Shown here one piece after another: positions 12,972 through 25,524 of a stretch of DNA of 64,000 bases. The DNA comes from Sciurus carolinensis (Eukaryota > Chordata > Mammalia > Rodentia > Sciuridae). The stretch lies in assembly GCF_902686445.1 (NCBI RefSeq), contig NC_062217.1, positions 171,735,098 to 171,799,097 on the forward strand, in the 5' to 3' direction. The first letter of the stretch is position 1; each line of letters opens with the position of its first letter. The notes under the pieces are model-generated. The model was not told the DNA's origin. It saw nothing but the letters and a program-made list of their open reading frames with translations, and made no database searches. A program made the translations under genes and the position numbers.

Positions 12972-13299
12972 ATTTGATAGATCATTTTTCTCAACTATAA
13001 GCAGAAGAAGGAGAAAATGGATAATAAAGGAACGGAGCCCGCAGCCACTTGGAGGTGAATGATGGCCCCTAGGGGTTCCGGATGGCCCCCGAGGGGGTCC
13101 TGGGCAAGCAATGGATAAGCTGCACCTGCTTCTTTCTGAGATGGGCCTCACTGGGGTCAGGGGGCGTCTGCATCACCTGCAGCAGCTCCAGGGGTGGAGG
13201 GGCTTTGCTCAGCAGGCAGTGACTTGAAGGCTCACTGGCCTCAAAGCTGCTGCCTCCTCAGCGCTGTGGAGGGAAACGTGTCGGGTACATACGACGGAG

Positions 13300-13703
13300 G
13301 GCTCCGTTTTCTGCTGCTCTGACTGGGGACCACAGACTGGTGACTTACAAAGAAAGAGCTTTATGTGACCTTCAGTTCCAAAAGCTTAAGGTCCAAGGTC
13401 GGACTGCTGTATCTGATGAGGGCCACCTTGCTGCTGGGGCCTCGGCAGAGTCCCAAGGTGGCATAGCGCGTCACATGTTGAGACAGAGACAGAACGTCCT
13501 GCCTCAGGTCTCTCCTCCTTTCCTTAAAGGCCATAGGCTCAGTGCATTAGGGCTCCACCTTCATGGCCTCAGTTAACCTTAGCTGTGTCCCAAAGGTCCC
13601 ACCTCCAAATCCTATGGTCAACTTCAGTTCCTGCCCTCCTAGTGACACCTGGGAGGATTAAATCTCAGCATGGTGTTTGTTGAGGACATTTAAACTACAG
13701 CAA
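13300..13703 (-). mobile_element. MaLR LTR (MST/MLT1-type), minus orientation
   Basis: Landmarks on the plus strand: 'gactggggaccacagactgg' and 'cttacaaagaaagagcttta' (rc of the LTR 3' end with its polyA-signal region), then 'cccaaaggtcccacctccaa' and a decayed end near 'ttaaactacagcaaag'. It is more diverged than the copies at 1229, 6881 and 9216. Confidence 0.65.
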
Positions 13704-14434
13704 AGCCGGATATACCCATCCTCAGCATTAGGTTCCCACTGAAAACCAGGACGCACGGCGTGACAACATCCCGGGCTCCGTCAAGAGGAGCTGCCTAGGC
13801 CCCAGGCACTCTCAAGTCGGGCCCGTTCAGTCCGCCCAGGTCTCCAGAGAGCCTGGCCGGGGCAGGAACCCTGTCTGCTGGCATCTGGAAGCTGGTTTAT
13901 GTGTGCGCTCTGACCTGGCGCCCCTCCGGGCACTGGCAGGGAGCCCGCCACTCCTGATTCGAGATGAGCATAGATCAGCAGCTTTGTGAATAAAGACTGG
14001 GGTTGCGGGGTTCATGTGTCCAGAAAATGTATCGGATCTTGAGACTTTGGGAACTCAGAGGGGAAGCTGCTGGCTTCTCTCCAAGGCACTGATCATGCCT
14101 GGGCAGAAAGACAAGTGTATAAAAACAGCCACGCTGTGGGGCACCCCCCGAAGAGTAGGGAGCAGCTGTCAGGAGAACCAAGGCCCCCTTTGGGCCAGCT
14201 GGTCCTGGGCTGTAGGGCCTGCTGGTCTCAAGGTGGGTGGCGCTGGCTGTTCCCTGTGCCACTGGGGTTATCTGGTGGGCACTGCAGAGAGCCGGCTCCT
14301 CCTCCATGAGAGGGGCTGGGGACAGGATGCTGGCCAGGAGAAGTTAATACTAAGGGTACCCTCGGTTCACCCACAGGAACCTGTGCTGTGGCCTATGAAA
14401 CTGTGGAAACGAAGAGTCCAAGGGAGCGAGACCA

Positions 14435-14720
14435 CTAGTGTTAAATTGCATGTGTCTCCAAATTCACGTCCAGGTCCTATAGGTCCCCAGGACCTCAGCT
14501 CTGACTGGACTTGGAGATGGCCTCTAAAGAGCCAGTCAGGGTTGAAGAGGTCATTAGGTGGGTCCTAACCCCATAAGACTGGTGTTCTCAACAGGAAAGA
14601 AAATTAGGACACAGACAGGCAGAGGGAGGACCTGGTGGGGAAACAGGAGAAGGTGGCAGCCCCCTGCCAGGCGGAGGCCTCTGGAAACCAGCCTGCCACA
14701 GCTGATCTCCTGCTCCACAC
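14435..14720 (+). mobile_element. MLT1-like MaLR LTR fragment, plus orientation
   Basis: Clear MLT1 segments include 'gaggtcattaggtgggtcct', 'ataagactggtgttctcaac' and 'aaattaggacacagacaggc'. The 3' half beyond about 14650 is hard to follow and the right boundary is uncertain. Confidence 0.65.
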
Positions 14721-15269
14721 CCCTCCCCAGGCAGCTGGAGAGAGCGAGCCTGGAGTCCCTCCCTCCCGTACCATTAAGGTCTGTAGCTGACCTTTGACAT
14801 CCGGCATAGATAAGCAGCCACTGCAGCCAGGCAGACTGGCACCTCGGCCCGCAGTCCCGCCTCTTCCTTTCTACTGTGGCCTCACTTGGTGAATTCCCTG
14901 CACGTCGACCTGTGCTGTCCATTAGCCTCTGACTTGGTCCCCCGGAGCAGAGGAACTTCTCCCTGGCTGTGTCTCCCCATCCCCACCGGCCTTCTCTCAA
15001 AGTTGGGGAGAGGAGACTGATGATCTGTTTGTCCAGTCGCTTGGTTTTTTCTGTCATCATCATATTTGAAAGCACGTTTGGATTGTTGTCTGTAGCGTTT
15101 GGGTTCTGGTTTTGGGGACTGTGGTGATTTGGGTAAGACACGTTACTATGTTTAGCTTGAATGCATGGCACAGACGAGAGACCTGAGCGCGGGTCTGTGA
15201 AATAGCATTGTCCCCCAAAACCAAAGTGCCTGGCTAGGGGAATCCCAGAGTGGGCTGGAGCGCCTCCAG

Positions 15270-15285
15270 CCCCCCCCCCCCCCCC
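15270..15285. repeat. C16 homopolymer
   Basis: Sixteen consecutive C within a C-rich context. It may be a length-variable or error-prone site in an assembly. Flanking 14730-16980 is otherwise unique sequence with nothing recognised. Confidence 0.95.
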
Positions 15286-16989
15286 GCTCACACCCGCCCC
15301 CAGGACACTCGCCGTGCCACCTGAGGGTGAACTGGGCAATAGCCAGTCCTCTTCTAGAGCAAAGACTTCCCAAGGCTGGGGAAGGTGCCGGAGTGGAGCC
15401 TAGAGCGTCCCTCCAAGACCCAGCGCCTCACCCCAAGCCCCGCGTATGACTCTCATTAGTGGAAGTGGCTGCTCCTCTGTGTACATGCTGGTGACATTTT
15501 CCTGGATTGTTTCCCGAAACTTGACAGACCTTAGTAAAGCTATTTTGAGACTTTGCTGACAGTTTTTCTGGGCCCACACTATGTATTTTGGGCTTTTCAG
15601 TGTTCACTCTGACCTCATTAAACGCATATTTTTGTTGAAGCCTGTGGGTATATGGGCACAAGGACACGCGGTGTGTTCTTATTCAAAAAGCCCAAGTTAG
15701 AAACAGCCCTGCTCCTGAGGATGAGGTCCACGCCCCGGAGTTCGGACCAAGGGAGAACGGTCTGGTGCACCTTGGCCCCTTGCACAGAAACACTGAAGCC
15801 ACACTTTTTTCCTGAACTTTGGGTAGTACAAGTGGATCTGCTAAAACCACATCGGTGGTTCTGTCTTCCTTGGCTTGGGGTGAATGCAAGGGCATTCTCG
15901 GTCACCCAGGGTGGAGCCCAGATGTGTCGCTCCTCAGGCGCAGCACGGCCCCTGAGCCCACCCGAAGCAGGGTATAGACACAGGGTGCGTGTGAGGTAGC
16001 TCTGGATTCGTGTTCACATTCGTTCCCTGGTTACGTCGGGCAGGTTATTCTTGAAAGCCCCTGTGCCGCAGCTTCACGGGCACTTAGCACAGATATCGGC
16101 ACCCTCTCAGCTTGTTGGGATAACGAGCTTGTCCATCTTTGAAAATCCTGGGGCATCAAGTCTTTCATACTTACGAATGTGCCTGTGTGTCCCAGGTGCC
16201 CTTGTGGCTGCTGGCATGCCTCCCTGTTCTGGGTGTTCCTGGAGCACCTGACTCCTTGCTCGACCCCCTGCCAAGCAGCTGCCATGCTCCCAAGTACATG
16301 GTGCTTGAGGCCGTGGGATTTGCCCCCAGAGGCTGCCACGTCACTGTGCAGCAGGCCATGATCTGAAGAGAGACAGTTTCCAGTGCAGCTGGCACCAGTC
16401 TGGGAATAGCCCTCGCCCATCCCTTAGACCCTTCTCATTTCCTCCCTTAAAGTAGAAATGTTCATAAGGACGCCCCTGGACCCCAACTGGCTAGGCTCCA
16501 TAGCATCCGAGTAGAAGAGGACAGTAAGCTTCTGGGTCATGCGCTTTGCAGCGTTTGTTCATCCTTTCTTCATCCAAGTGTGTGTGAATGCCAGCCAAAT
16601 GCCGGACGCTGGGTCTGCCTAAGCCAAAGCGGAGGTGGAGCCTGCGACACCCTGGACATTGACAACCAAGCGACTGAACTTGCTTGGCACATACAGCTCA
16701 GGCCCCCTGAAGGGGGCATGTGGGAGTGGCTCCAGGGTGGCTGGGAGCCGAAAGAATCCGGAGGAGTCAGCCTCGTATGCAGGAAGCAAGTGCTTCCCAG
16801 GACAGCTTGGCATGTGCAAAGGCCCAATGTGTAGGAAGGACTGAAAGGTCAGGGGGGTCTGTGCTGCATTCACCCCACAAGCCCACGTGCCCACCCCAAG
16901 GTCATCATGATAAACACGTTCCCTGCCCACCCTCCTCCAGCTAGAACGTGGCTCAACAGGGTGGCATTTCCTCATTTTGTTAGGTGTTT

Positions 16990-17180
16990 TGACACTGTGG
17001 ACGTTTGCACCAGGCCCTGTTTTAAGTGCTGAATAAGATGGCCCAAGCCTCTGCCTGCCCGGCGTTTGCCTTCTGCTTGGGCGAGGGCTCAGACATTGTC
17101 CGGCATGTAAAATGAAGTCTTTTAAAGTTAGTGAAGACTGAGTGTCGTGCAAATAAATAAAGCCGGACAGGGGCAGAGTG
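16990..17180 (+). mobile_element. L2-like ancient LINE/SINE fragment
   Basis: Resembles L2 in order: 'caccaggccctgttttaagt', 'gctgaataagatggcccaag', and an 'aaataaataaagcc' segment near 17150. Very diverged; assigned by eye. A 299-codon minus-strand frame (16619-17518) crosses it, which argues against that frame being a gene. Confidence 0.45.
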
Positions 17181-17529
17181 CCCGGAAGGCATTGCCGCCC
17201 TTGCAGGGAGGTGTGGGAGAGCTCCTGTGGAGGCGGGTGGACGGTCCTCCCTGGAGCAGGGCCTGCGGGGAGCCAGCTTTGCCAGGAGGCCTGCCTGGAA
17301 GACTGGCCCTGGCACTTGACCGGGCAGGAAGCACTTACCTGCCTCTTCCTACCTCCCCAAACTAACGCCTTCCTCAAGGACAATGAAGGGGAGCAAAGAA
17401 GTACACAGTCAAAAAGGTAAACCCGCAGAGATGGCCAAAGGCATACGGAGCAAACACTGATCCCATCGGGAAGAAAGCTGTTTCCATCCCTGATTTGCTT
17501 TTCCTTTAAATAGGACACTCAGTCACAGC

Positions 17530-17770
17530 TTCACTATAAAATTGATTTATTGTGTTGAAATAATTTCCGTAGCTGGGGAACTAATTTGATTGTGTAGCAT
17601 AAAGAAAATGTATGTGGGACAATGGGGAAGAATAGAGCCACAATGAATCCAATATATTTTAATCTCCGCAATACAGATTATATTTTCAATTAAGAAGCTT
17701 AACTTGCATGTGTTCGACTGGTGAGAGCTTCCCGGAGCTCCTCGGGTGGGTGTTTGTGGGTAATAAGTCA
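17530..17770. other. AT-rich block, candidate conserved noncoding element
   Basis: About 240 bp of AT-rich, non-repetitive sequence with sharp GC-rich borders and several ATTGATTTATTG-like, TAATTT and CAATTAAG homeodomain-type sites. No frame of interest. The composition is typical of deeply conserved intronic elements, but only alignment can show that. Confidence 0.35.
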
Positions 17771-18540
17771 CTGAGCATTAAGAAGGTAGACAGGCATTAG
17801 CCCAGGATCACCCCGGTGCCTCCCGTTAATAGCAAAGTCAATGCCTGCCATCGCCATGGCTGTGTTTGGGTAAAATGGATAGCAATGTGGAAAACGGGAC
17901 TCTCCACTGTGTTAGTCGCAACAGGGAAGTCCCGGGTTTCATCCCTGATAGGCCACACAATGGCTGCGGCCCCAGAGTCCTGCTCAGGTGAGAAAGCAGC
18001 TTTGGACTCTCTCCGTCCTGCTGTCCTGGAGCACAGAGTGGCTTTGCTTCCTTAATTGCCTCTAATGGGCTTCGCAGCAGACAGACCAGGTCTTCGCTCC
18101 ATGCTGCTTCCTGCAGTCCGTGGAGTTGCTCGCTCCCTCCCTCCCAGGTGTGGACTCCTAGGTGCTAACTCTGGTCCCCTTGTCTATTCTTAAACCACCC
18201 TGTGAGCGGGAGCCGCGTCATCATGGTGTCTTACAGGCCATGGAATCTGCTTGTGGGGCTCCTTTCAATGTGCAGTGAATAAGACAGAACCAGCACCCTG
18301 AGCTCAGTGCTCAGCCCTCGTTAATTCCACCCCCCACCCCGGCCCCGTCTAAGGAGCAGAAGGTGCCTGGCTTTGCAGACTCTGGTCCTTTGACGTCCCC
18401 CACCTCTTGGGTCTGGACATAAGATCAGAGCAGGAGAGGGGAGGGGGCGAGAATCTGGCAGGAGAACAGGGGCAGATGTGGAGCTGGCTTAGTCTATTTC
18501 CAGCCTTTCCAGAGGCAGCTGGGAAGCACAGACCAGCCAC

Positions 18541-18790
18541 ACACCGCGCGGCTCCCGCCCAAGAGCAGTTGCGTAAGCAGGGCCAGACGCCCGGGGCTCC
18601 TCGCACGCAGCCACGCGGCTGCAAACATGTCAGGTCTGGTAGCATCCCATCGGGCAGCCTGGGCGAGGGAGAACCAGGAAGGAGGTCAGCGCAGGGGAGC
18701 CGTGGGGGCTGTAAACCTGACAGCCGTGCGAGTGGCGGGCCCAGGGTGCACCAGGAAGAGGAGTGGCCGGGAGAGAGCAGCGCTGGTGGC
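18541..18790. promoter_or_regulatory. Small CpG-dense patch (island-like)
   Basis: I count about 20 CpG in 250 bp of roughly 64% GC; my hand estimate of observed/expected is about 0.8. It lies far from any DOCK1 promoter. It could be an orphan intragenic CpG island, an exon of an unknown transcript, or chance. No TATA box or matching gene is visible. Confidence 0.4.
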
Positions 18791-21700
18791 AAGGCACAAT
18801 CCTGACTTTCAGATCTGGCCAGGACATGGCTCATTTGAACCCACATTTGTTCTAGAAATATTTACCAAGCACCGAAGCAGGTGGGCCCTGGCCAGCCTGT
18901 GGAAACCCCACTGGGCTTCACCACCTGGGGTCCTTCCCTCGCATGCTGCCCATTCGCCTGGTTTCTCCAACACTTAGACAAGCTCCCCTTTCAAAGGCAT
19001 CTGTGGCCCCACACTGTCCCCCAGCACCCCAGACCACCCGGAGTCCAGGTCACTGTGCTCACCCCCTCAGTGTCCAGTCCCCACCCCCCTTGTCGCCCTT
19101 CCAGCATCTGCTCTGCTGGAGTCAACAGTGACATCTTGTCGGCAGCGCAGGCCCGTGTCTTCCTCCTCAGCAGCTGATCACGGCTGATGACCTCTTTCTG
19201 CAGCGCTCTGGGTCGCGTGGCACAACAGCCTGGAGGACAGAGGCGGGTCGTGTTCTCCCGTCCAGCCTGGCCCTTTGCAAGGCCCAGCTACTTTTCTTTT
19301 GTCCTCTGTCCCCTTTTAGGGTGTCCAGCTGATTGGGCAGGGGCATGGACAACAGTGGGGAACATCATCAGCCACTGAGCCTTGTGCCTGACCCAGACCT
19401 TGTCCCCAGTCCTGGGTGCTGCCTGTGTCCCTCTGACACCCCACATTGGAGCCCAAGATCCTAACAGACCCTTGCCCTTCACAGTAGCTCCCACAGGTCG
19501 AGTCCTCTCCAAGTCTGCCTCTTCCCTGCTCCCCACCTGTGCACCCTGTGCAGGAGAGAGAGTATCCTGCATCTTGCCTGCATGCCCTGGCACCCTGTGC
19601 CCACTCGTGCCAGCCTAGCGCTGGGCACCCCCTGGGCCACAGCGGGGCTGGACGGGAGCAGCCTCAGCAGTGCCAGCCATGGTCGACTGCGGAGACCGCA
19701 GGGCTGGGAAAGCTGAGTCTCGGTCCACGTGGACAGCTCTCACGGCGTCCCATAGACTGGGGAGCTGGACAGCAGTTCTGGAGCGAGAAAGTACCAGGTG
19801 ACGGCATGGCCACCTAGTGTTGGGTAGGGCTGCTGAGTCCTTCCCTGGTGGGAGGACGTGGGAGCTTTCTCAGACATGGCTGTCCTCTGGAGGGCTGCCC
19901 TCATGACCTGACCCCTCCGAGGCCCCCTTCCGGTGCCTTCACCTTGGGCAGGACTTCAACATGTGACTCAGGGGGACACAAGCACTGGAGCAGCTGGAGA
20001 CTCGTCCTCCCCTTGGCCTCTCTGTGGTGTGCATTTAATGACCGCCCTTGTGCCATCTCACTCCAAGCTCTCCCTCCTGCCGCTCAAAGGCCCCTTCTAG
20101 CCTGGGCTGTCCCTCCCCAGATGCCCCTGGTGCTTGAGCAGAGTGCAAGTGACTTTTTTAGCTGCTGTGCTGGGCAGAGGCAGGCACTTGAACTCTGGTC
20201 TGCTGATGTATCTTCTGGAAGCCCACCTCATCCACCAAGGGTACCTGGTGAAGACAGCAGGCAGCTGGGAAGCTGGGGAGAGGGACTGCCCCCTGCAGGG
20301 CAGGGCTGGCCTCGACTCCCTCCTTCTCCCAGCGTGACCCTGACCTGTGGTGCTGAGGAGGAGGGGCTGGCACCTGCCTTATTTCTTCCTGCCACCTACT
20401 AGCTGGGTCCCTTGGGTGGTGGGGATCCTGGGGGGTCCTCTGCCTCCCGCCTGTAAATTGAGAGACTAATCGAGAGCCTGTGTGAGCCCCTGGCCCACAG
20501 GGGGACGGAATGGCTGTCTGAGCAGTGCCTGCACCTCTCCCGTGGCCCAGCCTTCCTCCTGCTTCAGGGCAGTGCCCATGCCCCATGAAGCAGGCCGCCA
20601 CCCTGCATCTGAGCCTGGCTCCATGACTCCAGGGAAAGGTGTTGAGCAGAGGAGGCAGGAACCAGCAGGCGGCAGCTGGCCCCAGCTCTTCCTGCTCCTT
20701 GCTGAGTGGGGAGCCAGCTTAGCTGTGAGTTCTGTCCTCACTGGATCAGGTGACAGCAGGAAAAGGAAAGTATCCTCAAGGTCATGGAGAAGGGAGAGGT
20801 AGACGCTGACTCACAGGAGCCCCTGTGGCAGGAGCAATTGGCTTCTGGTGCCTTCAACCCCTGGGCCTCAGAGGACAGAGGTGGGCTGAGTAGAATCACC
20901 CATGGCAAATTCTGTGCACAAGTGCACACCGGCCATGTCTCCCGGAAAACAGGGAACCTTTGCTGTCATCTGCCCGTAGCCTCATACTCGCCGTTCACCA
21001 GCTGTCCTTTAAAGCCTCCTGTCAATCATAGAATGCAGAAGTCCCTGGAAACTGGGTTTCCCTGGGGATAGTTGAAGACAGTCTGTGTGGCCCCCAGGGT
21101 TCCGGGGCAGCCGTCTTGTAAACGCACGGTGTAGAGGTGGGAGCCGAAGTCCTGACCAGCCCCACATCACGCCTGTGTGGGGAGACGCCCGACATTGAGT
21201 TGACCCAGGGCTCTCTCCATGGTTCCCAGGACGCTGTGAGCTGCTGTCACTAGCAGTGTGTGGAGCGAGCTGCTCTCACCCGCTTTGCCACGGTTACAAT
21301 GAAGGAGTGTCTGGGTCAAAGTCTGCCACAGACCCGGGCCTTTATCGAGAACATTGAGTCGGTGCACACCGTGTGCTCTTGGGCTCACGAAGCCCCTTCT
21401 CTGTCATGTGAGGTGCTCTGCTGATGCAGTGGTAAATGGTTTCCTTCAAGAAAACTCTCCAAAGGCAAGACCCACAGTCATCGCCCGGCAGCCAGCACCA
21501 ACCTGTGCTTGACGAGAGAACACGGGTCAGGCTGTGGGCACTGTCCCTGGCCTCAGCGCTTCAGATGCACGCACCCCGTCACACGTGTGAGACGAGTTCC
21601 TAAAACATCCTGCTCCTCCGCCTCCCTCTCACAGCCTTGACTTCTGCCAGGAGAGGCCTGGAGAGGCAGCTCTCTGCGGGGCTAGCCACGGCTGCAGGAG

Positions 21701-22794
21701 AAAGGGAGCGGCCCAGAGAACGCACTGGGCCCGAGATCTGTGGCCACGGTGCCCAGTGAGGGAAGGCGTGACCCTACCTGTGGTTGATGATTCTAGTAGT
21801 GGTCCAAGGCCCTGACCTTGGACAGCCTCCTTCCAGTGTGGGGGGCTGTGGACACGCTGCAGGATCACTGTGTCACCAGTCGCTGCCGTGACCCACCGTC
21901 ATGAGAACAGGGCCCTGCAGGCTCGGTCATGCTTACTGACCGACCAACCTCGAGGGAGAGATTGGATGGGCCTGTCCTCACTTCAGCCCTTGCAAAGGGA
22001 GCAAAGAAAGAAGTGGGAGATCAAGCTAGAGGGGTTCGCCTGCCATTGCTGGTGCAATGGAGGGCCCGGGAGGAGGAATGTGGGCTGCCTAGGGCAGGCA
22101 GTGGAACGCAGCTCCCAGGCAGCAAGGAAATCGGGACCTCAGACCTGCAACCCCAAGGGACTGGGTTCTGCCAACAACTAGGATAGGCTGGAAGGTAACA
22201 GGCTTCAGATAAGAATCCAGCAGTCACCTTGACCTCAGCTTTCTGCACCTCTAAGCACCCCCATTAGGATGCCTGGATTGGCAAACCATGAAATCATCAA
22301 GGAGTGTTTTTTAAAGCCACTACATTTGTGGTAATGTGTTAGGCACCAAGGGAAACCCTACCAAGATGGCGGGCCTTCCCTGGGCAAGCCCAAGCACGGG
22401 CGGGGGAAGCCCTGGGCTGGTGTCCTGTCCTCTGCAGCACAGCACATCAGAACACAGTCTCTGAACCTGAGCACACACTTCCCTGGACCACCTGTCTCCA
22501 CCTTTGGTAGTTAGTCCCTTCTGTGAACGACTTGGGCACTTGCTATCTACTCTCCGTGGGCAAAGGGAGTAGAAAGAAGCCCCGTGTGCTCAACAACTGA
22601 ATGTCAGTAGTTCTGAGTCATCCTGGAATCAAATTGGGAGTGCTCTGGGCCATGGGGTTTCTCTTTCCCACATGTCTGACATCAGCTGAGCTCTCGCGAC
22701 ATCGATCCTGAGTCCCCTTTTGCCCATTGAGATCCTTCTGAGCTTCACTCTTGGCTTCTTTATCATGCTTCCAACAGTAGCTGCCAGCTATTGA
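18791..22794. other. GC-rich unique intronic sequence, nothing identified
   Basis: About 4 kb without a recognisable young repeat. Short overlapping frames occur on both strands (for example 19848-20402 plus with 20158-20601 minus) and none resembles a known protein. A MIR-like piece may lie near 20360-20470, but it is too weak to list separately. Confidence 0.4.
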
Positions 22795-22920
22795 ACTGCT
22801 GGTATCAGCAGGTCTTTACAAGCACTGCCCCTTTGATCCACTGTAAGGAAAACTGGAGTCCAGAGCTGTTGACTAACTGGCCCAGGACTGCACAGCCTGT
22901 CTTGAAAACCCATCACTTGG
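22795..22920 (+). mobile_element. MIR-like SINE fragment
   Basis: Follows the MIR core order: 'taaggaaaactggagtccag', then 'ttgactaactggcccaggac' and 'tgcacagcctgtcttgaaaa'. Diverged, as expected for this ancient family. Confidence 0.5.
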
Positions 22921-23204
22921 CAGCATGACAGGGGTGCCCATCTCCTGCTCCTTCTGCACTCTTTTCACAGTTTCTCCAGTTTTTCCCCCGCAGAGACCCA
23001 GCAAGCCTGGGGAGGGAGAAACTAAATGAGTAGAGGGTAGCAGTTGCCAACCACCAGGGAGGATGAGGAACTATGGAGAAGGTCGCTGCTCTCAGGCCCC
23101 GAGGCCCCAGCAGGCAGAGAACCTTGTCCCAGCTTCCAGCCTGTGGCAGATGAGCCTCCCGCAAATTACATTAGTTTGCTAAATGGTTGAGGTGCCCTTA
23201 GCAA

Positions 23205-23540
23205 GCCCGGAAAGTGCGCCAGGATGGATTCCAGGCGCGGCTGGCCTAGTCTGAGCGTGACAGGACTAGAAAGGAGCACTTCCTCTGTCCCCCTGGTCTC
23301 CTCCCCGAGTCGCTGCCTCGAGCACCGCGGTTTGCTCCGGTGGGCTCCCTGGCAGGACTGTCTCATGCTATTCTTCTTCATGCAGGATGCCCGCTGGGTG
23401 CCGTGGGGGTCAGACCAGCACCTGTGTGTCCGCGGGGAACACAGAGCCCATCAGGGCGGGTGCCGTGTGGCTGGCCGCTGCGCAGTGCCCGAGTTACGAG
23501 AGAAGCAGCCTTCCGGGGTCACGCGGGCTCCGAGCGGTGG
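23205..23540. promoter_or_regulatory. Intragenic CpG-island-like sequence
   Basis: I count about 26 CpG in 335 bp with roughly 61% GC and an estimated observed/expected near 0.8, which would satisfy the usual CpG-island thresholds. Most of the surrounding intron is CpG-poor. There is no TATA box and no recognisable first exon on either strand. A 120-codon plus-strand frame (23224-23586) spans it but has no recognisable domain. It could be an orphan promoter or an alternative DOCK1 or antisense start. Confidence 0.45.
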
Positions 23541-23759
23541 CTGTTGTCACTGTTGGGTTTCTCTTTGCCTTGTGCTCCTTCAGTAATGCCTCGCTTCTTC
23601 CTAAAACAGATCTGAACTTCGGCAAGTAAAGGCCAGACGTTTAGTCCCGGGTTTGTTTGTCTTCATTTCTAAATCGTGGAGCTGAGCCACGCTAATGGTG
23701 GGGATAGACAGACTGCCACAGCCCCGGAAACTGCCCTGAGTCCTTTGCTTCTCATGCTT

Positions 23760-23960
23760 TCTTTTTTATTATGATAAAATACATATGCTGTAAAATATGC
23801 CCTTCTAACAGTTTATAAGTGTGCATTCAGTGGCATTAATGACACCCGCAATGTGTCAACCATCACCACTGTTTATTTCCAAATTGCTTCATCACCCTGA
23901 ATGGAAAACCGTAACCCCCCTCTCTGACTCTCGCCCCCATTCCCACCAGCCTGGAGCTCA
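23760..23960 (-). mobile_element. Old L1 (L1M) 3'-end fragment, minus orientation
   Basis: The plus strand reads 'ttattatgataaaatacata', 'ttataagtgtgcattcagtg' and 'caaccatcaccactgtttat', landmarks of the 3' UTR of old mammalian L1M elements in reverse orientation. Non-L1 sequence separates it from the next L1M piece at 24440. Confidence 0.65.
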
Positions 23961-24439
23961 GAAAATACTCCAGGGTCAGATGATGGCACCCACCATTATC
24001 CCTGGCAGGCAGGTCCTCCAGGGTGGTCCTTGAGGTTCCCATCGGTCACCTTGGGAACAACAGGGGAGCCTGTGAGCAGTGGAGGGTCCCTGCCAGGTGG
24101 GCACTGGGTGAGGCTGGCGAGGCCTCCAGTGAGCCGGGACCCTTCCTGCCTCCTCCAGCAGCAGAGACTCCTTCCCTGTTTGCTGGGACCTCGCTGGCGA
24201 GTTCCTCTTGGAGACTTTTGTGCTGTTACCCAGGGTGCCATGAAATCCATCAACACTTCAACAACTTGTGAAGTTGAAACAGGTGAAGCAGGCAGGGTTG
24301 GGGGAGACAGAGGAGGGAGTAAAAGGGAGAGGAAGGGTGGCTTTGTGATTTTTACTTTTAGTTGACAGAGAACATCCTGCATTCTCATGTACAACAGGAT
24401 GTTTGGAGGTCTCTGCACCCGTGCTAATGAACAGATGCA

Positions 24440-25420
24440 TGGCTTCACATAGGGATCATTTTTGTGGTGAGGCATTTAACACCTACTGCCTTTACTTTTT
24501 AAGAGTGCCATCTCCTTTTGTACAACAGCTAGTCTGCAGTGTGTCCCTCCTGGCTAACTGCTGTGATGTCCCAGGACCCGCGTTTCTGTATTCCCCTCCT
24601 GCAACTCTTGCCGCCCCAGGGAACCCCCATTCTTCTCTACTTCCACCAGTCCTACTTTCCTGGGTTACTCATGAGCAAGACCACATGGTATTTTTCTTCC
24701 TGTGTCTGGCTTATTTCACTTGACGTGAGGTCCTTCCATTCACCCAAGATGGAGATGGCAAGATTTGGCCCCTTGCTGTGTCTGACTAGAATTCCATTGT
24801 GCATGTCTCTCGATTTCTCTGTTCATCGTGGTTGGACATTTAGGTTAATTCTGTGCCGTGGCCATTGTCAGTATTGCTGCGGGAAACAAAGGAAAGCAGG
24901 TACCAGTCTGACATAGATTTCTTTTCCTTTGGATGCAGACCCAGGGGTGGGATCGCTGCGTCACACAGTACTTCTATTTTTAATTGTTTGAGGAATCTCC
25001 CTACTGTCTTCCACAACGCTGTACAAATTTGCATTTCCACCAACAGTGTCAAGAGTTCCCTTGGGAGCTCTTTCCTCCTGTCTAGCACGGTCGTTCTGAC
25101 TAGAGCCAGGTGATTTCTCACCGACATCTTGATGTGCATCACTGGTGAGCAGTGCATCCACCTGTTGGCTACTTCTGTGTCTTCTTGTGAGAAGTTTCTC
25201 TACAGGTGTTTTACCCATTTTTTAATCAGACTTTGTTTTGTGTTTTTTTTTTTTTTTTGCTTCAGTTCCTTATGGGATGTTAGCCCCAAACTAGAAGAAG
25301 CATAGTCTGTAAATATTTGCTCTCATTCCGTAGGTTCTTTTGGATAAATTGTATGCAGAATTGTGGGTTTTAAAACATAATGCTGAAATGAGACTTGGTT
25401 AGGCATCTTGGTGCCCTGTT
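24440..25420 (-). mobile_element. Old L1 (L1M) fragment: 3' UTR and ORF2 3' end, minus orientation
   Basis: The plus strand shows the reverse of an L1M 3' end: 'tgtctggcttatttcacttg' (24704), 'ggatgcagacccaggggtgg' (24932), 'gtttgaggaatctccctact' (24986) and 'ccaccaacagtgtcaagagt' (25038). On the minus strand this corresponds to the C-terminal part of the ORF2 reverse transcriptase protein followed by 3' UTR. Stops and frameshifts make it dead. A T-run (about 25242-25258) interrupts it. Confidence 0.75.
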
Positions 25421-25524
25421 CCCTTGACTTCTGGATAGGTTTATCCCAGCATTCAGCACCTCTATGTCAGGGCTCCAAGTGGGTCATTGTCACCTCTAGA
25501 TTTTGCAAGTGACTTTTGTAAGGG

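Noticed and set aside
14554..15339. 261-codon minus-strand open frame
   Set aside because: It includes a homopolymer C16 tract and part of an MLT1 LTR, with no recognisable motif.
16619..17518. 299-codon minus-strand open frame
   Set aside because: It crosses an L2-like remnant, has plus-strand frames opposite and no recognisable domain. Chance in GC-rich sequence is more likely.
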